DNA from: Candidatus Altarchaeales archaeon WOR_SM1_86-2
Lineage (GTDB): Archaea > Altiarchaeota > Altiarchaeia > IMC4 > MCBC01
Length of the DNA stretch: 7,648 bases
Direction of reading: 5' to 3'
Assembly: GCA_001723855.1 (NCBI GenBank)
Contig: MCBC01000133.1
Span: 1-7,648, forward strand
Shown here: positions 1 through 5,221 of the stretch, piece after piece
How positions within the stretch are numbered: position 1 is the first letter of the stretch
Layout of the letters: every line of letters begins with the position of its first letter
Notes under the pieces: generated by a model
The model's input: only the letters and a program-made list of their open reading frames with translations
Database searches by the model: none
What the model was told of the DNA's origin: nothing
Program-made: the position numbers and the translations under genes

Positions 1-314
1 ACACAATCACGTTTCAATCCCTCCGATACCGTCCACAATATCGGATAATTGTTTTCACGTTCATAAGAGAAAACTGTTTTTTCCGGCCATTTTGCATTGT
101 GGTCTCTGGTATATTCTTTTGGCAACCAGCCAGCTTTATGCATTTCGTCTAAAGCTGTTTGTCGATAGTGATCCCCATCTCCATACTGAAAAGGCCCGAC
201 ACAAACAGCCCCGTCCGAATGTCTGATACATCGGACAGAATGGTAAGTATTGCCATTAATCCGGTCAAACCACTTTTTAGCAATAACAGTGAATTTAATA
301 ACTCTTTTTTTCAT
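1..314 (-). CDS. Hypothetical phage protein, 3' end outside the window
   Basis: An open minus-strand frame runs from an ATG at 314-312 to the left edge without a stop, giving the first 104 residues. It begins MKKRVIKFTVIAKKWFDRIN. The next section (residues 21-60) includes GNTYHSVRCIRHSDG and a GDGDHYRQTA segment, followed by aromatic-rich, charged sequence (WLPKEYTRDHNAKWPEK). The KKWFDRINGNTYHSVR pattern looks like a class of small uncharacterised phage proteins, but I know no function for it. The SD site is weak (GGAAAGTGAG about 10 nt upstream). A 72-nt gap separates it from the preceding gene, so it may depend on translation from the same transcript. A plus-strand open frame opposite it (159-539) is an antisense shadow. 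The coding call is fairly secure because protein-like composition continues to the edge. Confidence 0.75.
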   Translation of the reverse strand, partial: MKKRVIKFTVIAKKWFDRINGNTYHSVRCIRHSDGAVCVGPFQYGDGDHYRQTALDEMHKAGWLPKEYTRDHNAKWPEKTVFSYERENNYPILWTVSEGLKRDC

Positions 315-386
315 GCTTTTCTCACTTTCCGAAAAATTCCGGGGCCTCACATCGCCCACAATGGACAAAACTCTCTTCTGCCCATA

Positions 387-545
387 CTAAACACTATCTT
401 TTTTCTTTCGTTTTTCTTCCGCAGATTTCAAATTACGTCTAATCTGCATAGCTACTTTTTTGGCATTTTTCACACCATAAGTGCAAATCAGATCAAATGT
501 AATTTTTTCAGCTTTTTTGTCGATGACATTTTTTGTTAGTTTCAC
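387..545 (-). CDS. Small basic hypothetical protein, GTG start, 52 aa
   Basis: The start is GTG at 545-543. It is preceded by a perfect GGAGG (558-554) with 8-nt spacing and ends at TAG 389-387. The SD placement decides the start: the ATG 14 nt further downstream lies in another frame and stops after 13 codons. The protein begins MKLTKNVIDKKAEKITFDLI. Its middle section is CTYGVKNAKKVAMQIRR and its tail is highly basic and charged (SAEEKRKKKDSV). It looks mostly helical and soluble, with no recognised domain; the basic tail would suit nucleic-acid or partner binding, which is inference only. It follows the peptidase gene by 29 nt in the same direction and probably shares its transcript. Confidence 0.75.
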   Translation of the reverse strand: MKLTKNVIDKKAEKITFDLICTYGVKNAKKVAMQIRRNLKSAEEKRKKKDSV

Positions 546-574
546 TTAATCTTCCTCCAATTCACAAATTTTAC

Positions 575-1375
575 TTAAGATTCCATCGGCCAAAAAACTT
601 GACAATATTGGGAATACATGTCCTCAAAACATCCCTCACAAATTATATGGCCAAACACATAATCAACATCTGCCATAATTCCACAAATTTCACATTCTCC
701 GATAGATGATTTATAACTATAATCACAATTAAATTCATCAAATTCTACAAATAAGTCTTGTTCAAATTTAGTATCTTTATACTCATTGAAAAATTGCTTA
801 AACTTAGCAATTTGTTTTCTCATCGTTTTTAGGCCAACATAACTATCCTTACTATGTGCGTGTTGATAGCCAATTCCCACGTTTACACAACAAGCTTGTG
901 TTTTTAGCTGACAGACATCAGAGAAAGCACCAAAGCCGATTTCCCAATATTCAGACAAAGCTTGTCTAAAATCTATATTATCTAAATCATACGTTACAAC
1001 ATCATTCCCAGCCCGATCAAATTCCACAATCCAATTATACTCCTTTAATTTGTGATATTGTCCAGTGGATTTGGCCGACTCCTCCAAATCACAAATTAAT
1101 AAATCTGTTTTTAGTTCTGTAGATAGTTCATGTGCTATTAAACATCCAAGTCGGTCATCTAAACCAGCAGCATAAATACGGTTTTTGGTTTTTTTGATAA
1201 ATTTTGGTTTTTGCACAGTATCTATATGTGCGACAAACAGGATGTCTGATTTTCTATCAATAAATATCCTGTGTTTTTTAGGATCATTAAAATCAATAGT
1301 AAACTTCTGAAAATCAACAAATAGTTTCTCTTTACTTTTTAACCAATATTTTAATTTAGCTATTAGATTGTTCAT
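575..1375 (-). CDS. Clan-MH (M20/M28/M42-like) zinc metallopeptidase with C-terminal zinc ribbon
   Basis: The 266-residue protein carries the ordered metal-binding set of clan MH exopeptidases: H50-x-D52 in FVAHIDTVQ, D73/D74 in AAGLDDRLG, the E98-E99 pair in CDLEESAKSTG, D120 in VEFDRAGND, and a late histidine (H172 or H174) in GYQHAHSKDSY. In the family these residues hold two zinc ions, with one glutamate as general base, and remove amino acids or deblock peptides. The catalytic part is about 195 residues, short for the clan, with no obvious lid or dimerisation domain and no signal peptide, so it should act in the cytoplasm. Residues 228-249 form C-x2-C-x14-C-x2-C, a zinc-ribbon-like module similar to those in the gene just upstream. 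The ATG overlaps that gene's end by 20 nt and has only a weak AGAG SD, suggesting coupling. The substrate is unknown. Confidence 0.75.
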   Translation of the reverse strand: MNNLIAKLKYWLKSKEKLFVDFQKFTIDFNDPKKHRIFIDRKSDILFVAHIDTVQKPKFIKKTKNRIYAAGLDDRLGCLIAHELSTELKTDLLICDLEESAKSTGQYHKLKEYNWIVEFDRAGNDVVTYDLDNIDFRQALSEYWEIGFGAFSDVCQLKTQACCVNVGIGYQHAHSKDSYVGLKTMRKQIAKFKQFFNEYKDTKFEQDLFVEFDEFNCDYSYKSSIGECEICGIMADVDYVFGHIICEGCFEDMYSQYCQVFWPMES

Positions 1376-2462
1376 AATTGATCTCTAACTGTTCTGGATA
1401 ATTTTCACAGATTATTTTCTCTGTTTCATCGTCTGGTTTACAAGATTCACAATAATTATCTACTAAATCGTCAATGGGATATATTTCCCCACAATATTCA
1501 CAAGGATAATATTTCCCATCCGCACAATCATTACAATGAATATAACCATCAACATCGATTATATAATCATTTTCAAAATACCCCTCACAATCTTCACAAC
1601 AAACATACTTTCTATCTCGACAATCTTCACAAACATATTTATGAGTATCTTTAATACAACTTATATTATCTCTATGCTCGATTTTCCCGCAATTATCACA
1701 ACAACTATAATTTTCATCATAGCAATCTTGACATAAACAGTGATCGTCGGTATAATAACAATCATCCTCGGTTAAATGTCCACCACAAAACTCACAAGTA
1801 TGACCACCAGATAAATATCCGTCCGTATTTCCTAAATCATAATCACAACATCCACAAGTTGAAATAGTCAATCCATCATAACAAATACATCCGTTTCTGA
1901 ATGTGTCCATATATGGAATGTGTCCGTCTTCATAATCTAAATTAGAAATAGTCATATCTTCAGTATCTCGGTCTTTATCGTAACATGGCCAATTTTGATT
2001 CTCAGCATATTCAATCATTTTATTTTGTAGAAAACCACAAGAGCTATAAATCCTGTCCATATAAAAACTACCATCGTCAAGTTTAGATACAATAGCTCTT
2101 GCACTGTCATTCTGATAAAACATAACCAACATCTGAAATCTATCAGGATTTATCTCATATAATTGTGTATAATCTGCACAATCTCCCGTCATGCAACTAT
2201 GTGATCCTGTTTCACGTTCATAATGTTTTGTAATTTCTTCCCCCCTAACAAGTTCAATTATAATACCGTCATTCCCAAATAATTCATTGTTGATTTTATC
2301 TGTAATCTTACAAATAACCTTATCAGACAAAAACCCACTATTAAGATTTAATTTTCTTGTGAGAAAACGGTTTGTTTTTAGTTTCATTCTATCTTTATTA
2401 GGCACATTAAAAGCAATAAAACCGGATGTTTGATCCTCTGGTTTAATTGTCAATAATTTCAT
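1356..2462 (-). CDS. Cysteine-rich protein with four tandem zinc-ribbon repeats
   Basis: The protein is 368 aa from the ATG at 2462, or 373 aa from the ATG at 2477; numbering here follows the longer form. I prefer 2462 because it gives a natural N-terminus (MKLLTIKPEDQTSGF); neither start has a good SD. Residues 85-170 include SCMTGDC, YEINPDRFQMLV and DGSFYMDRIY, resembling an unnamed domain I associate with phage proteins. The C-terminal part has eight CxxC pairs at 228/231, 249/252, 260/263, 283/286, 294/297, 315/318, 326/329 and 343/346. These make four CxxC-x17-19-CxxC ribbons repeating every 32-34 residues. The protein is very acidic (many D/E), which argues against simple DNA binding; protein or RNA contacts are plausible. 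It overlaps the peptidase gene by 20 nt. The function is unknown. Confidence 0.8.
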   Translation of the reverse strand: MKLLTIKPEDQTSGFIAFNVPNKDRMKLKTNRFLTRKLNLNSGFLSDKVICKITDKINNELFGNDGIIIELVRGEEITKHYERETGSHSCMTGDCADYTQLYEINPDRFQMLVMFYQNDSARAIVSKLDDGSFYMDRIYSSCGFLQNKMIEYAENQNWPCYDKDRDTEDMTISNLDYEDGHIPYMDTFRNGCICYDGLTISTCGCCDYDLGNTDGYLSGGHTCEFCGGHLTEDDCYYTDDHCLCQDCYDENYSCCDNCGKIEHRDNISCIKDTHKYVCEDCRDRKYVCCEDCEGYFENDYIIDVDGYIHCNDCADGKYYPCEYCGEIYPIDDLVDNYCESCKPDDETEKIICENYPEQLEINYEQSNS

Positions 2463-2499
2463 CTTTAATAATCTCATTTATAAGATCATCAACTTTCAT
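2443..2499 (-). CDS. 18-aa micro-ORF overlapping the start of the zinc-ribbon gene
   Basis: ATG at 2499-2497 follows a perfect GGAGG (2511-2507) with 7-nt spacing. It reads MKVDDLINEIIKDEIIDN and stops at TAA 2445-2443. It lies in another frame and covers both candidate starts of the zinc-ribbon gene (2477 and 2462), which lack SD sites of their own. The simplest reading is a leader peptide whose translation brings ribosomes to the downstream start by re-initiation or coupling. Alternatively it is the true N-terminus of the large protein after a programmed shift or a sequence error, but I see no slippery run that would favour this. The peptide is acidic and helical, with alternating I/L and D/E. 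Confidence 0.55.
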   Translation of the reverse strand: MKVDDLINEIIKDEIIDN

Positions 2500-2517
2500 T
2501 TTACTTCCTCCAAATAA

Positions 2518-2607
2518 TCAGCACAGTGAACAAAAACAGAAAAAAGTCAACCAAAACAAAACTCTTAATTCCACAGCCCATTCTAATTGTGTCCGATTAA
2601 AATACAT
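2518..2607 (-). CDS. 29-aa single-span membrane micropeptide
   Basis: ATG at 2607-2605 has GGAGG (2619-2615) at 7-nt spacing, and the frame ends at TGA 2520-2518. The N-terminal half (MYFNRTQLEWAVELR) is amphipathic. The C-terminal part (VLFWLTFFCFCSLC) is strongly hydrophobic, long enough for a short transmembrane or membrane-anchoring helix, and ends with three cysteines. The same frame stays open upstream to about 2862, but that extension crosses the intrinsic terminator and the promoter and has no SD, so I take the 29-codon version. It is the first gene after the 2653-2681 promoter, 18 nt before the next micro-ORF. Phage peptides of this kind can act on host membrane proteins or as holin-like factors, but nothing here shows a specific role. 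Confidence 0.6.
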   Translation of the reverse strand: MYFNRTQLEWAVELRVLFWLTFFCFCSLC

Positions 2608-2652
2608 TTTCAATCCTCCAAAAAAAGTGGAAAACTCCAATTCACTATATAA

Positions 2653-2681
2653 ATTATAGTATATTCCATCCACCACTACAA
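2653..2681 (-). promoter_or_regulatory. Sigma-70-type promoter of the left operon with overlapping palindrome
   Basis: On the minus strand there is TTGTAG (2681-2676), a 17-nt spacer and a perfect TATAAT (2658-2653); transcription should start near 2646. A palindrome ACTATA-N5-TATAGT (2644-2660) overlaps the -10 and start site and could be an operator. The promoter sits just after the terminator at 2806-2836 and about 40 nt before the SD of the 29-aa gene, consistent with opening a new transcription unit. Its -35 matches the consensus poorly (3 of 6), suggesting activation or phage-specific control. Nothing clearly coding is seen between 2682 and 2805. Confidence 0.55.
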
Positions 2682-2805
2682 ACATAAAATTATAAATATT
2701 AGAAAAAATCCTATCTTTTTTTACTATTCCCCACAAACACTCATTTATCCTACAACCATATCTCCCCCTACAATCAACACAACCATACCATTTCCTGATC
2801 CACAT

Positions 2806-2836
2806 AAAAAAAGACCGGGCAGCATATACTACCCGG
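2806..2836 (-). terminator. Rho-independent terminator after the 52-aa gene
   Basis: On the minus strand CCGGGTAG (2836-2829), loop TATATG and CTGCCCGG (2822-2815) form an 8-bp GC-rich stem including one G-U pair. After two more bases (TC) comes a run of seven T (2812-2806). The wobble pair is possible only in the minus-strand RNA, and there is no matching U-run on the other side, so the terminator acts on leftward transcription. It lies 28 nt after the stop of the 52-aa gene and separates the right and left transcription units. Confidence 0.85.
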
Positions 2837-2863
2837 CCAAAGGAGGAGGAGGAAAATGTCATA

Positions 2864-3022
2864 CTACAGATAAAATATCTGCCCGTCGTTTTTCTTCACA
2901 ATATCCCAGTCACGATCTGGGAACAATCTCTCAGCACCCCGGTCCGAACACCATCCCACAGAACCATCCTCGAATTGCACAAAATACCTATTCATCTGTT
3001 TAATCCATCGTATTCTCGTCAT
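2864..3022 (-). CDS. Small hypothetical protein, 52 aa, own transcription unit
   Basis: ATG at 3022-3020 has GGAGG (3036-3032) at 9-nt spacing, and the stop is TAG at 2866-2864. The protein starts MTRIRWIKQMNRYFVQFEDG. It continues SVGWCSDRGAERLFP and ends DRDWDIVKKNDGQIFYL. It is rich in aromatic and charged residues, has a beta-strand-like pattern, and contains no membrane segment or known domain. An extended -10 promoter lies about 30 nt upstream and a strong terminator 28 nt downstream, so it can be expressed alone as a transcript of roughly 240 nt. Having its own promoter and terminator inside a compact genome suggests different timing from its neighbours. I do not recognise the family; the coding call rests on the SD, the flanking signals and the composition. 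Confidence 0.75.
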   Translation of the reverse strand: MTRIRWIKQMNRYFVQFEDGSVGWCSDRGAERLFPDRDWDIVKKNDGQIFYL

Positions 3023-3050
3023 TTTTCAAATCCTCCAATAAACTACTTAA

Positions 3051-3079
3051 AGTATAACACATTCCCCGGCAAAGTGCAA
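3051..3079 (-). promoter_or_regulatory. Extended -10 promoter of the 52-aa gene
   Basis: The minus strand shows TTGCAC (3079-3074), a 17-nt spacer and TATACT (3056-3051), the last preceded by TGT, which makes an extended TGn -10. Immediately upstream (about 3081-3108) are A- and T-tracts spaced roughly ten bases apart, as in curved DNA or an UP element. Transcription should begin near 3044, leaving a leader of about 20 nt before the ATG that includes the SD. Confidence 0.6.
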
Positions 3080-3110
3080 ATAAAAAATCCGAAAAATCAA
3101 AATTTTTTTA

Positions 3111-3139
3111 TTGCCTTATTTTCTCAAACACGCTATAAT
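3111..3139 (+). promoter_or_regulatory. Candidate divergent plus-strand promoter
   Basis: TTGCCT (3111-3116), a 17-nt spacer and a perfect TATAAT (3134-3139) point rightward, with a start expected near 3146. There is no plus-strand gene downstream. A transcript would carry the hairpin at 3160-3188 and the TTATCGGAC repeats, then run antisense into the minus-strand operon. It could make a small or antisense RNA, or prime replication. The match may also be chance in AT-rich DNA. Confidence 0.4.
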
Positions 3140-3159
3140 AAGTCTGGCACTTTGTCCGC

Positions 3160-3188
3160 CCAACGTCTGCCTATTTATCGGACGTTGG
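3160..3188. other. Hairpin-forming inverted repeat
   Basis: CCAACGTC (3160-3167) and GACGTTGG (3181-3188) are perfect 8-bp complements around a 13-nt loop. No U-run follows on either strand, so it is not a standard terminator. The loop contains the start of the first TTATCGGAC copy. It could be a regulator binding site, an RNA structure in the plus-strand transcript from 3146, or an origin hairpin. Confidence 0.6.
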
Positions 3189-3229
3189 TGGTTATCGGAC
3201 ACTCCCTCCGTAGGGAATCATTATCGGAC
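3175..3229. repeat. Three direct copies of TTATCGGAC
   Basis: Exact 9-bp copies lie at 3175-3183, 3192-3200 and 3221-3229, with starts 17 and 29 bp apart, all in the same orientation and all in non-coding DNA. A short TCCCT-CCGT-AGGGA inverted repeat sits between the second and third copies (about 3203-3216). The layout suits operator sites for a repressor or activator, or iterons beside the AT-rich tract at 3081-3108. A near match (TAATCGGAC, minus strand 2599-2591) lies just inside the 29-aa gene. Confidence 0.65.
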
Positions 3230-3268
3230 TAACCCTCTAATTACTCAATACACTGCGTAAATTTCCAT

Positions 3269-3433
3269 TCATTTCATAACCCTTCCATTTCTCTGGATCA
3301 ACCCCCGCTCTTTCAACTTCTTATATCTGCGATTAAATACCGCCACAGTAATCTTCCCCTCTAACAACTCCCACCGCAAATCCCTCTCTGCGGAGGTAAT
3401 ACTGCTCGGTCTTTGCCTGCTACCTTTACCCAT
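3269..3433 (-). CDS. Small basic hypothetical phage protein, 54 aa
   Basis: ATG at 3433-3431 has a strong AAGGAGGAG SD (core 3447-3443) at 9-nt spacing, and the stop is TGA 3271-3269. The protein begins MGKGSRQRPSSITSAERDLR. It continues WELLEGKITVAVFNRRYKKL and ends KERGLIQRNGRVMK. The Gly/Arg-rich N-terminus followed by a charged helical segment (ERDLRWELLEGKIT..FNRRYKKLKERGLI) matches a type of small phage protein I have seen repeatedly, always without a function. Its basic charge suggests nucleic-acid or protein contacts. It overlaps the preceding gene by 8 nt and is the last gene of the right operon before the 3023-3268 spacer. Confidence 0.8.
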   Translation of the reverse strand: MGKGSRQRPSSITSAERDLRWELLEGKITVAVFNRRYKKLKERGLIQRNGRVMK

Positions 3434-3656
3434 TTATGATCTCCTCCTTAATCTTTTCCTCCAAATCTTTCATCTTATCCAAAAGAATACCTCGCAATTC
3501 AACCACAATTAACTTAAAGTTGTCATAGTTTATTTCTGCTTTCCCACGTGGGCAACTTTCGACAACCAATGTCATAACATCCTCGCAACACGTCGCATGA
3601 AAGTTTTTCAACTCTGCATATTGTTTACTAAGCCTTTGAATTTTATCAACATTCAT
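3426..3656 (-). CDS. Small helical hypothetical protein, 76 aa
   Basis: ATG at 3656 follows a CAGGGGGAA SD lying in the last codons of the preceding gene, whose stop is 3 nt away. The sequence is largely helical. It starts MNVDKIQRLSKQYAELKNFH, has two neighbouring cysteines at residues 23-24, and ends in a heptad-like charged helix (LLDKMKDLEEKIKEEI, about residues 57-73) that could form a coiled coil. There is no membrane segment and no known family. It overlaps the following 54-aa gene by 8 nt, so the two are probably translationally coupled. It may be a dimeric accessory or regulatory factor, but only the helix prediction supports that. Confidence 0.75.
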   Translation of the reverse strand: MNVDKIQRLSKQYAELKNFHATCCEDVMTLVVESCPRGKAEINYDNFKLIVVELRGILLDKMKDLEEKIKEEIING

Positions 3657-3659
3657 TAT

Positions 3660-3935
3660 CTATTCCCCCTGAATATTCGGATTAACAATAATCTCCTCAA
3701 CTTTGCCAAGAATTTTAACCGAATTGTTTTTCCAACAAGAACCTAAATCTTTCAAAACAAACCAATCATCCCCATTGGAATATTGTAATAAAACAATCTT
3801 ATTCTGCTCAAGTTTCAGAGCAGTTACATTGCATGAACCCATAATTCCTTTAGTGTCAAGATATTCAAAGACAAATCCGGGTTTTACATCCTCCGCAGTG
3901 ATTCTTTTTTCTGATTTTAATTTTGTAATTTTCAT
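3660..3935 (-). CDS. Hypothetical protein, 91 aa
   Basis: ATG at 3935 is preceded by AAAGGGA about 6-8 nt upstream; the previous stop is 12 nt away. The protein begins MKITKLKSEKRITAEDVKPG. The rest looks like a small beta-rich fold: alternating hydrophobic stretches (FVFEYLDT, CNVTALKLEQNKIVLLQY, DDWFVLKDLG, NSVKILGKVEEIIV) suggest five or six strands with charged turns. The plan KPGxVFEYLDTKG is reminiscent of short SH3- or OB-like beta-barrels in phage small proteins, which is a guess. It lies between the phosphoesterase and the 76-aa gene in the same operon. No family is recognised. Confidence 0.75.
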   Translation of the reverse strand: MKITKLKSEKRITAEDVKPGFVFEYLDTKGIMGSCNVTALKLEQNKIVLLQYSNGDDWFVLKDLGSCWKNNSVKILGKVEEIIVNPNIQGE

Positions 3936-3947
3936 TTTTTCCCTTTC

Positions 3948-4640
3948 TTAGAAATTCGAGTCGTGATATTTCTCACCTCTGCCCATTGGCATCGGCTCCA
4001 CATAAGGTACCCCATCAATAATCACAGCGGCACTAATCACACTCCGTCTTTTATTTTGTATCGAGTAAAGAAAAGCCAGCATACGATCATCGCACCCCGC
4101 CCCAGTATCGCAAGCGAATATCCTTCTTTGTGGATTGGTATAGTATTTCACCCCGGAAGCCGTATGGTTATGTCCCATCACTACACTCATAAGCATTTTC
4201 CGCACCGCATTTGCAGCCGGATATTCCCCTCCTTGCCCATCCCCATGATAAAAATAAATATCGTCCTTAACATAGCTATCCACCCATCTCCACCCTGGAG
4301 TCCCCCATATAGAATTATAAGACCTGATAAAGAACTGGGGTATATCTACACTCTTGGCTCTACGTATAACCCTCAAATCGTGATTGCCCACAGTAACCAC
4401 CGCCCGAGGGAAAGCCTTGTGCCATATCCCAATCGCTGCTTTAGCCTGCTCATACTCCTCTTTCGGTCCAGGACACCCCGGCTCTTTCTGATGGAAAGAA
4501 ATAGCGTGCAAATCTACAACATCCCCTATAAACACAACCCTATCGCAATCCCATTGCTCATACAAATCCTGACAAAACTGCAAATACCCTTTTCTCGAAC
4601 AAGGTAAATGCAAATCCCCAATCACCAATATCCTACTCAT
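3948..4640 (-). CDS. Calcineurin-like metallophosphoesterase
   Basis: The 230-residue protein has the full metallophosphoesterase motif series: GDLHLP (D9, H11), FIGDVVDLH (G39, D40, D43, H45), VGNHDLR (N86, H87, D88), YHGDG (H132) and MGHNHT (H157, H159). These residues hold two metal ions, commonly Mn or Fe, and hydrolyse phosphomonoesters or phosphodiesters. Substrates in the family range from proteins and nucleotides to DNA or RNA ends and cannot be told from motifs. No signal or membrane segment is seen, so it is cytoplasmic. The ATG at 4640 has AAAGGG at 8-nt spacing, embedded in the end of the HD gene, with 5 nt between the genes. Placement behind two nucleotide hydrolases suggests a role in nucleotide or nucleic-acid processing during phage replication. 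Confidence 0.9.
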   Translation of the reverse strand: MSRILVIGDLHLPCSRKGYLQFCQDLYEQWDCDRVVFIGDVVDLHAISFHQKEPGCPGPKEEYEQAKAAIGIWHKAFPRAVVTVGNHDLRVIRRAKSVDIPQFFIRSYNSIWGTPGWRWVDSYVKDDIYFYHGDGQGGEYPAANAVRKMLMSVVMGHNHTASGVKYYTNPQRRIFACDTGAGCDDRMLAFLYSIQNKRRSVISAAVIIDGVPYVEPMPMGRGEKYHDSNF

Positions 4641-4645
4641 TTCGT

Positions 4646-5221
4646 TTACCCTTTCAGCCTATTATACACACTAAGAAACATTCCCTCCGCAAGAGATGGT
4701 TGCCAAGGTATTATTTTCTTCTCTATGGGGGGCATCTTTGGGGGTCCCCACTCGAAATCCTCCGACATATCCGACATCAAATCCCGCACCTCAGTCCAAA
4801 ACATCCTAATATCACTTTCCTTGACCTCCGCAGAAGGTGTTAAATCGACCTCCAATGCCTTTTCGATAACTTTTTGAATTCGGTGTTCGTGAATCTTAAC
4901 AGTATGATAATAAGCCCTCCCTGGTATTTCCACTCGAAGTATTCTTTTCCAAGGACTTGCCATATCCCCGATATAAGCCTCAGCCGCATCGTGAAGCAGT
5001 TTTTGCAAAGGGTCTCCTGGCAACTCTTTGGTCGTAGCCATTAACACACTATGTTGTGCAACCGAATAAAACTGTTTAGTATGCCCAGTGTATCTGCATA
5101 TATTTGACAAAGCATGAGCTATATCCTCAATACAAACCGTATCCGGTTTTGGGTCCAGCAAATCGAAAACCTTCCCAGTATAGGTAACGATATAACCCAC
5201 AGGTTTTTTCATTTCAAGCAT
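4646..5221 (-). CDS. HD-domain (YfbR/DatZ-like) deoxynucleotide phosphohydrolase
   Basis: From the ATG at 5221 the protein has 191 aa and begins MLEMKKPVGYIVTYTGKVFD. I chose this start because AAAGGA lies 7 nt before it; an open extension to 5353 would bury the whole end of the membrane-protein gene. Catalytic residues of the HD superfamily are present: H57 (SVAQHSVL), H77-D78 with E81 (LLHDAAEAYIGDM) and a late D137 (KESDIRMF). The section CIEDIAHALSNICRYTGHT is typical of phage HD hydrolases near the 5'-nucleotidase YfbR group. Relatives remove phosphate or triphosphate from deoxynucleotides; DatZ of cyanophage S-2L degrades dATP. It overlaps the upstream gene by 13 nt. Which nucleotide it prefers cannot be told from the sequence. 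Confidence 0.85.
   Translation of the reverse strand: MLEMKKPVGYIVTYTGKVFDLLDPKPDTVCIEDIAHALSNICRYTGHTKQFYSVAQHSVLMATTKELPGDPLQKLLHDAAEAYIGDMASPWKRILRVEIPGRAYYHTVKIHEHRIQKVIEKALEVDLTPSAEVKESDIRMFWTEVRDLMSDMSEDFEWGPPKMPPIEKKIIPWQPSLAEGMFLSVYNRLKG

Noticed and set aside
159..539. Plus-strand open frame of 126 codons
   Set aside because: It lies antisense to two minus-strand genes that have protein-like composition, and an SD in the case of 387-545. It has no SD, and its hydrophobic, Phe-rich product is what antisense of Lys-rich genes gives.
2518..2862. 114-codon minus-strand frame with start near 2862
   Set aside because: It crosses the intrinsic terminator and the left-operon promoter and lacks an SD at its start. 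Only the final 29 codons have an SD and were kept.
2841..2872. Plus-strand GGAGGAGGAGG followed by ATG
   Set aside because: It looks like an excellent SD, but the frame is only five codons (MSYYR) and lies against the terminator and gene end.
2975..3232. Plus-strand frame of 85 codons
   Set aside because: It runs through promoter, hairpin and repeats and overlaps the 52-aa gene; there is no SD and the composition is not protein-like.
3963..4607. Plus-strand frame of 214 codons
   Set aside because: It is fully antisense to the metallophosphoesterase, whose catalytic motifs are complete. The plus product has no SD or recognisable motif.
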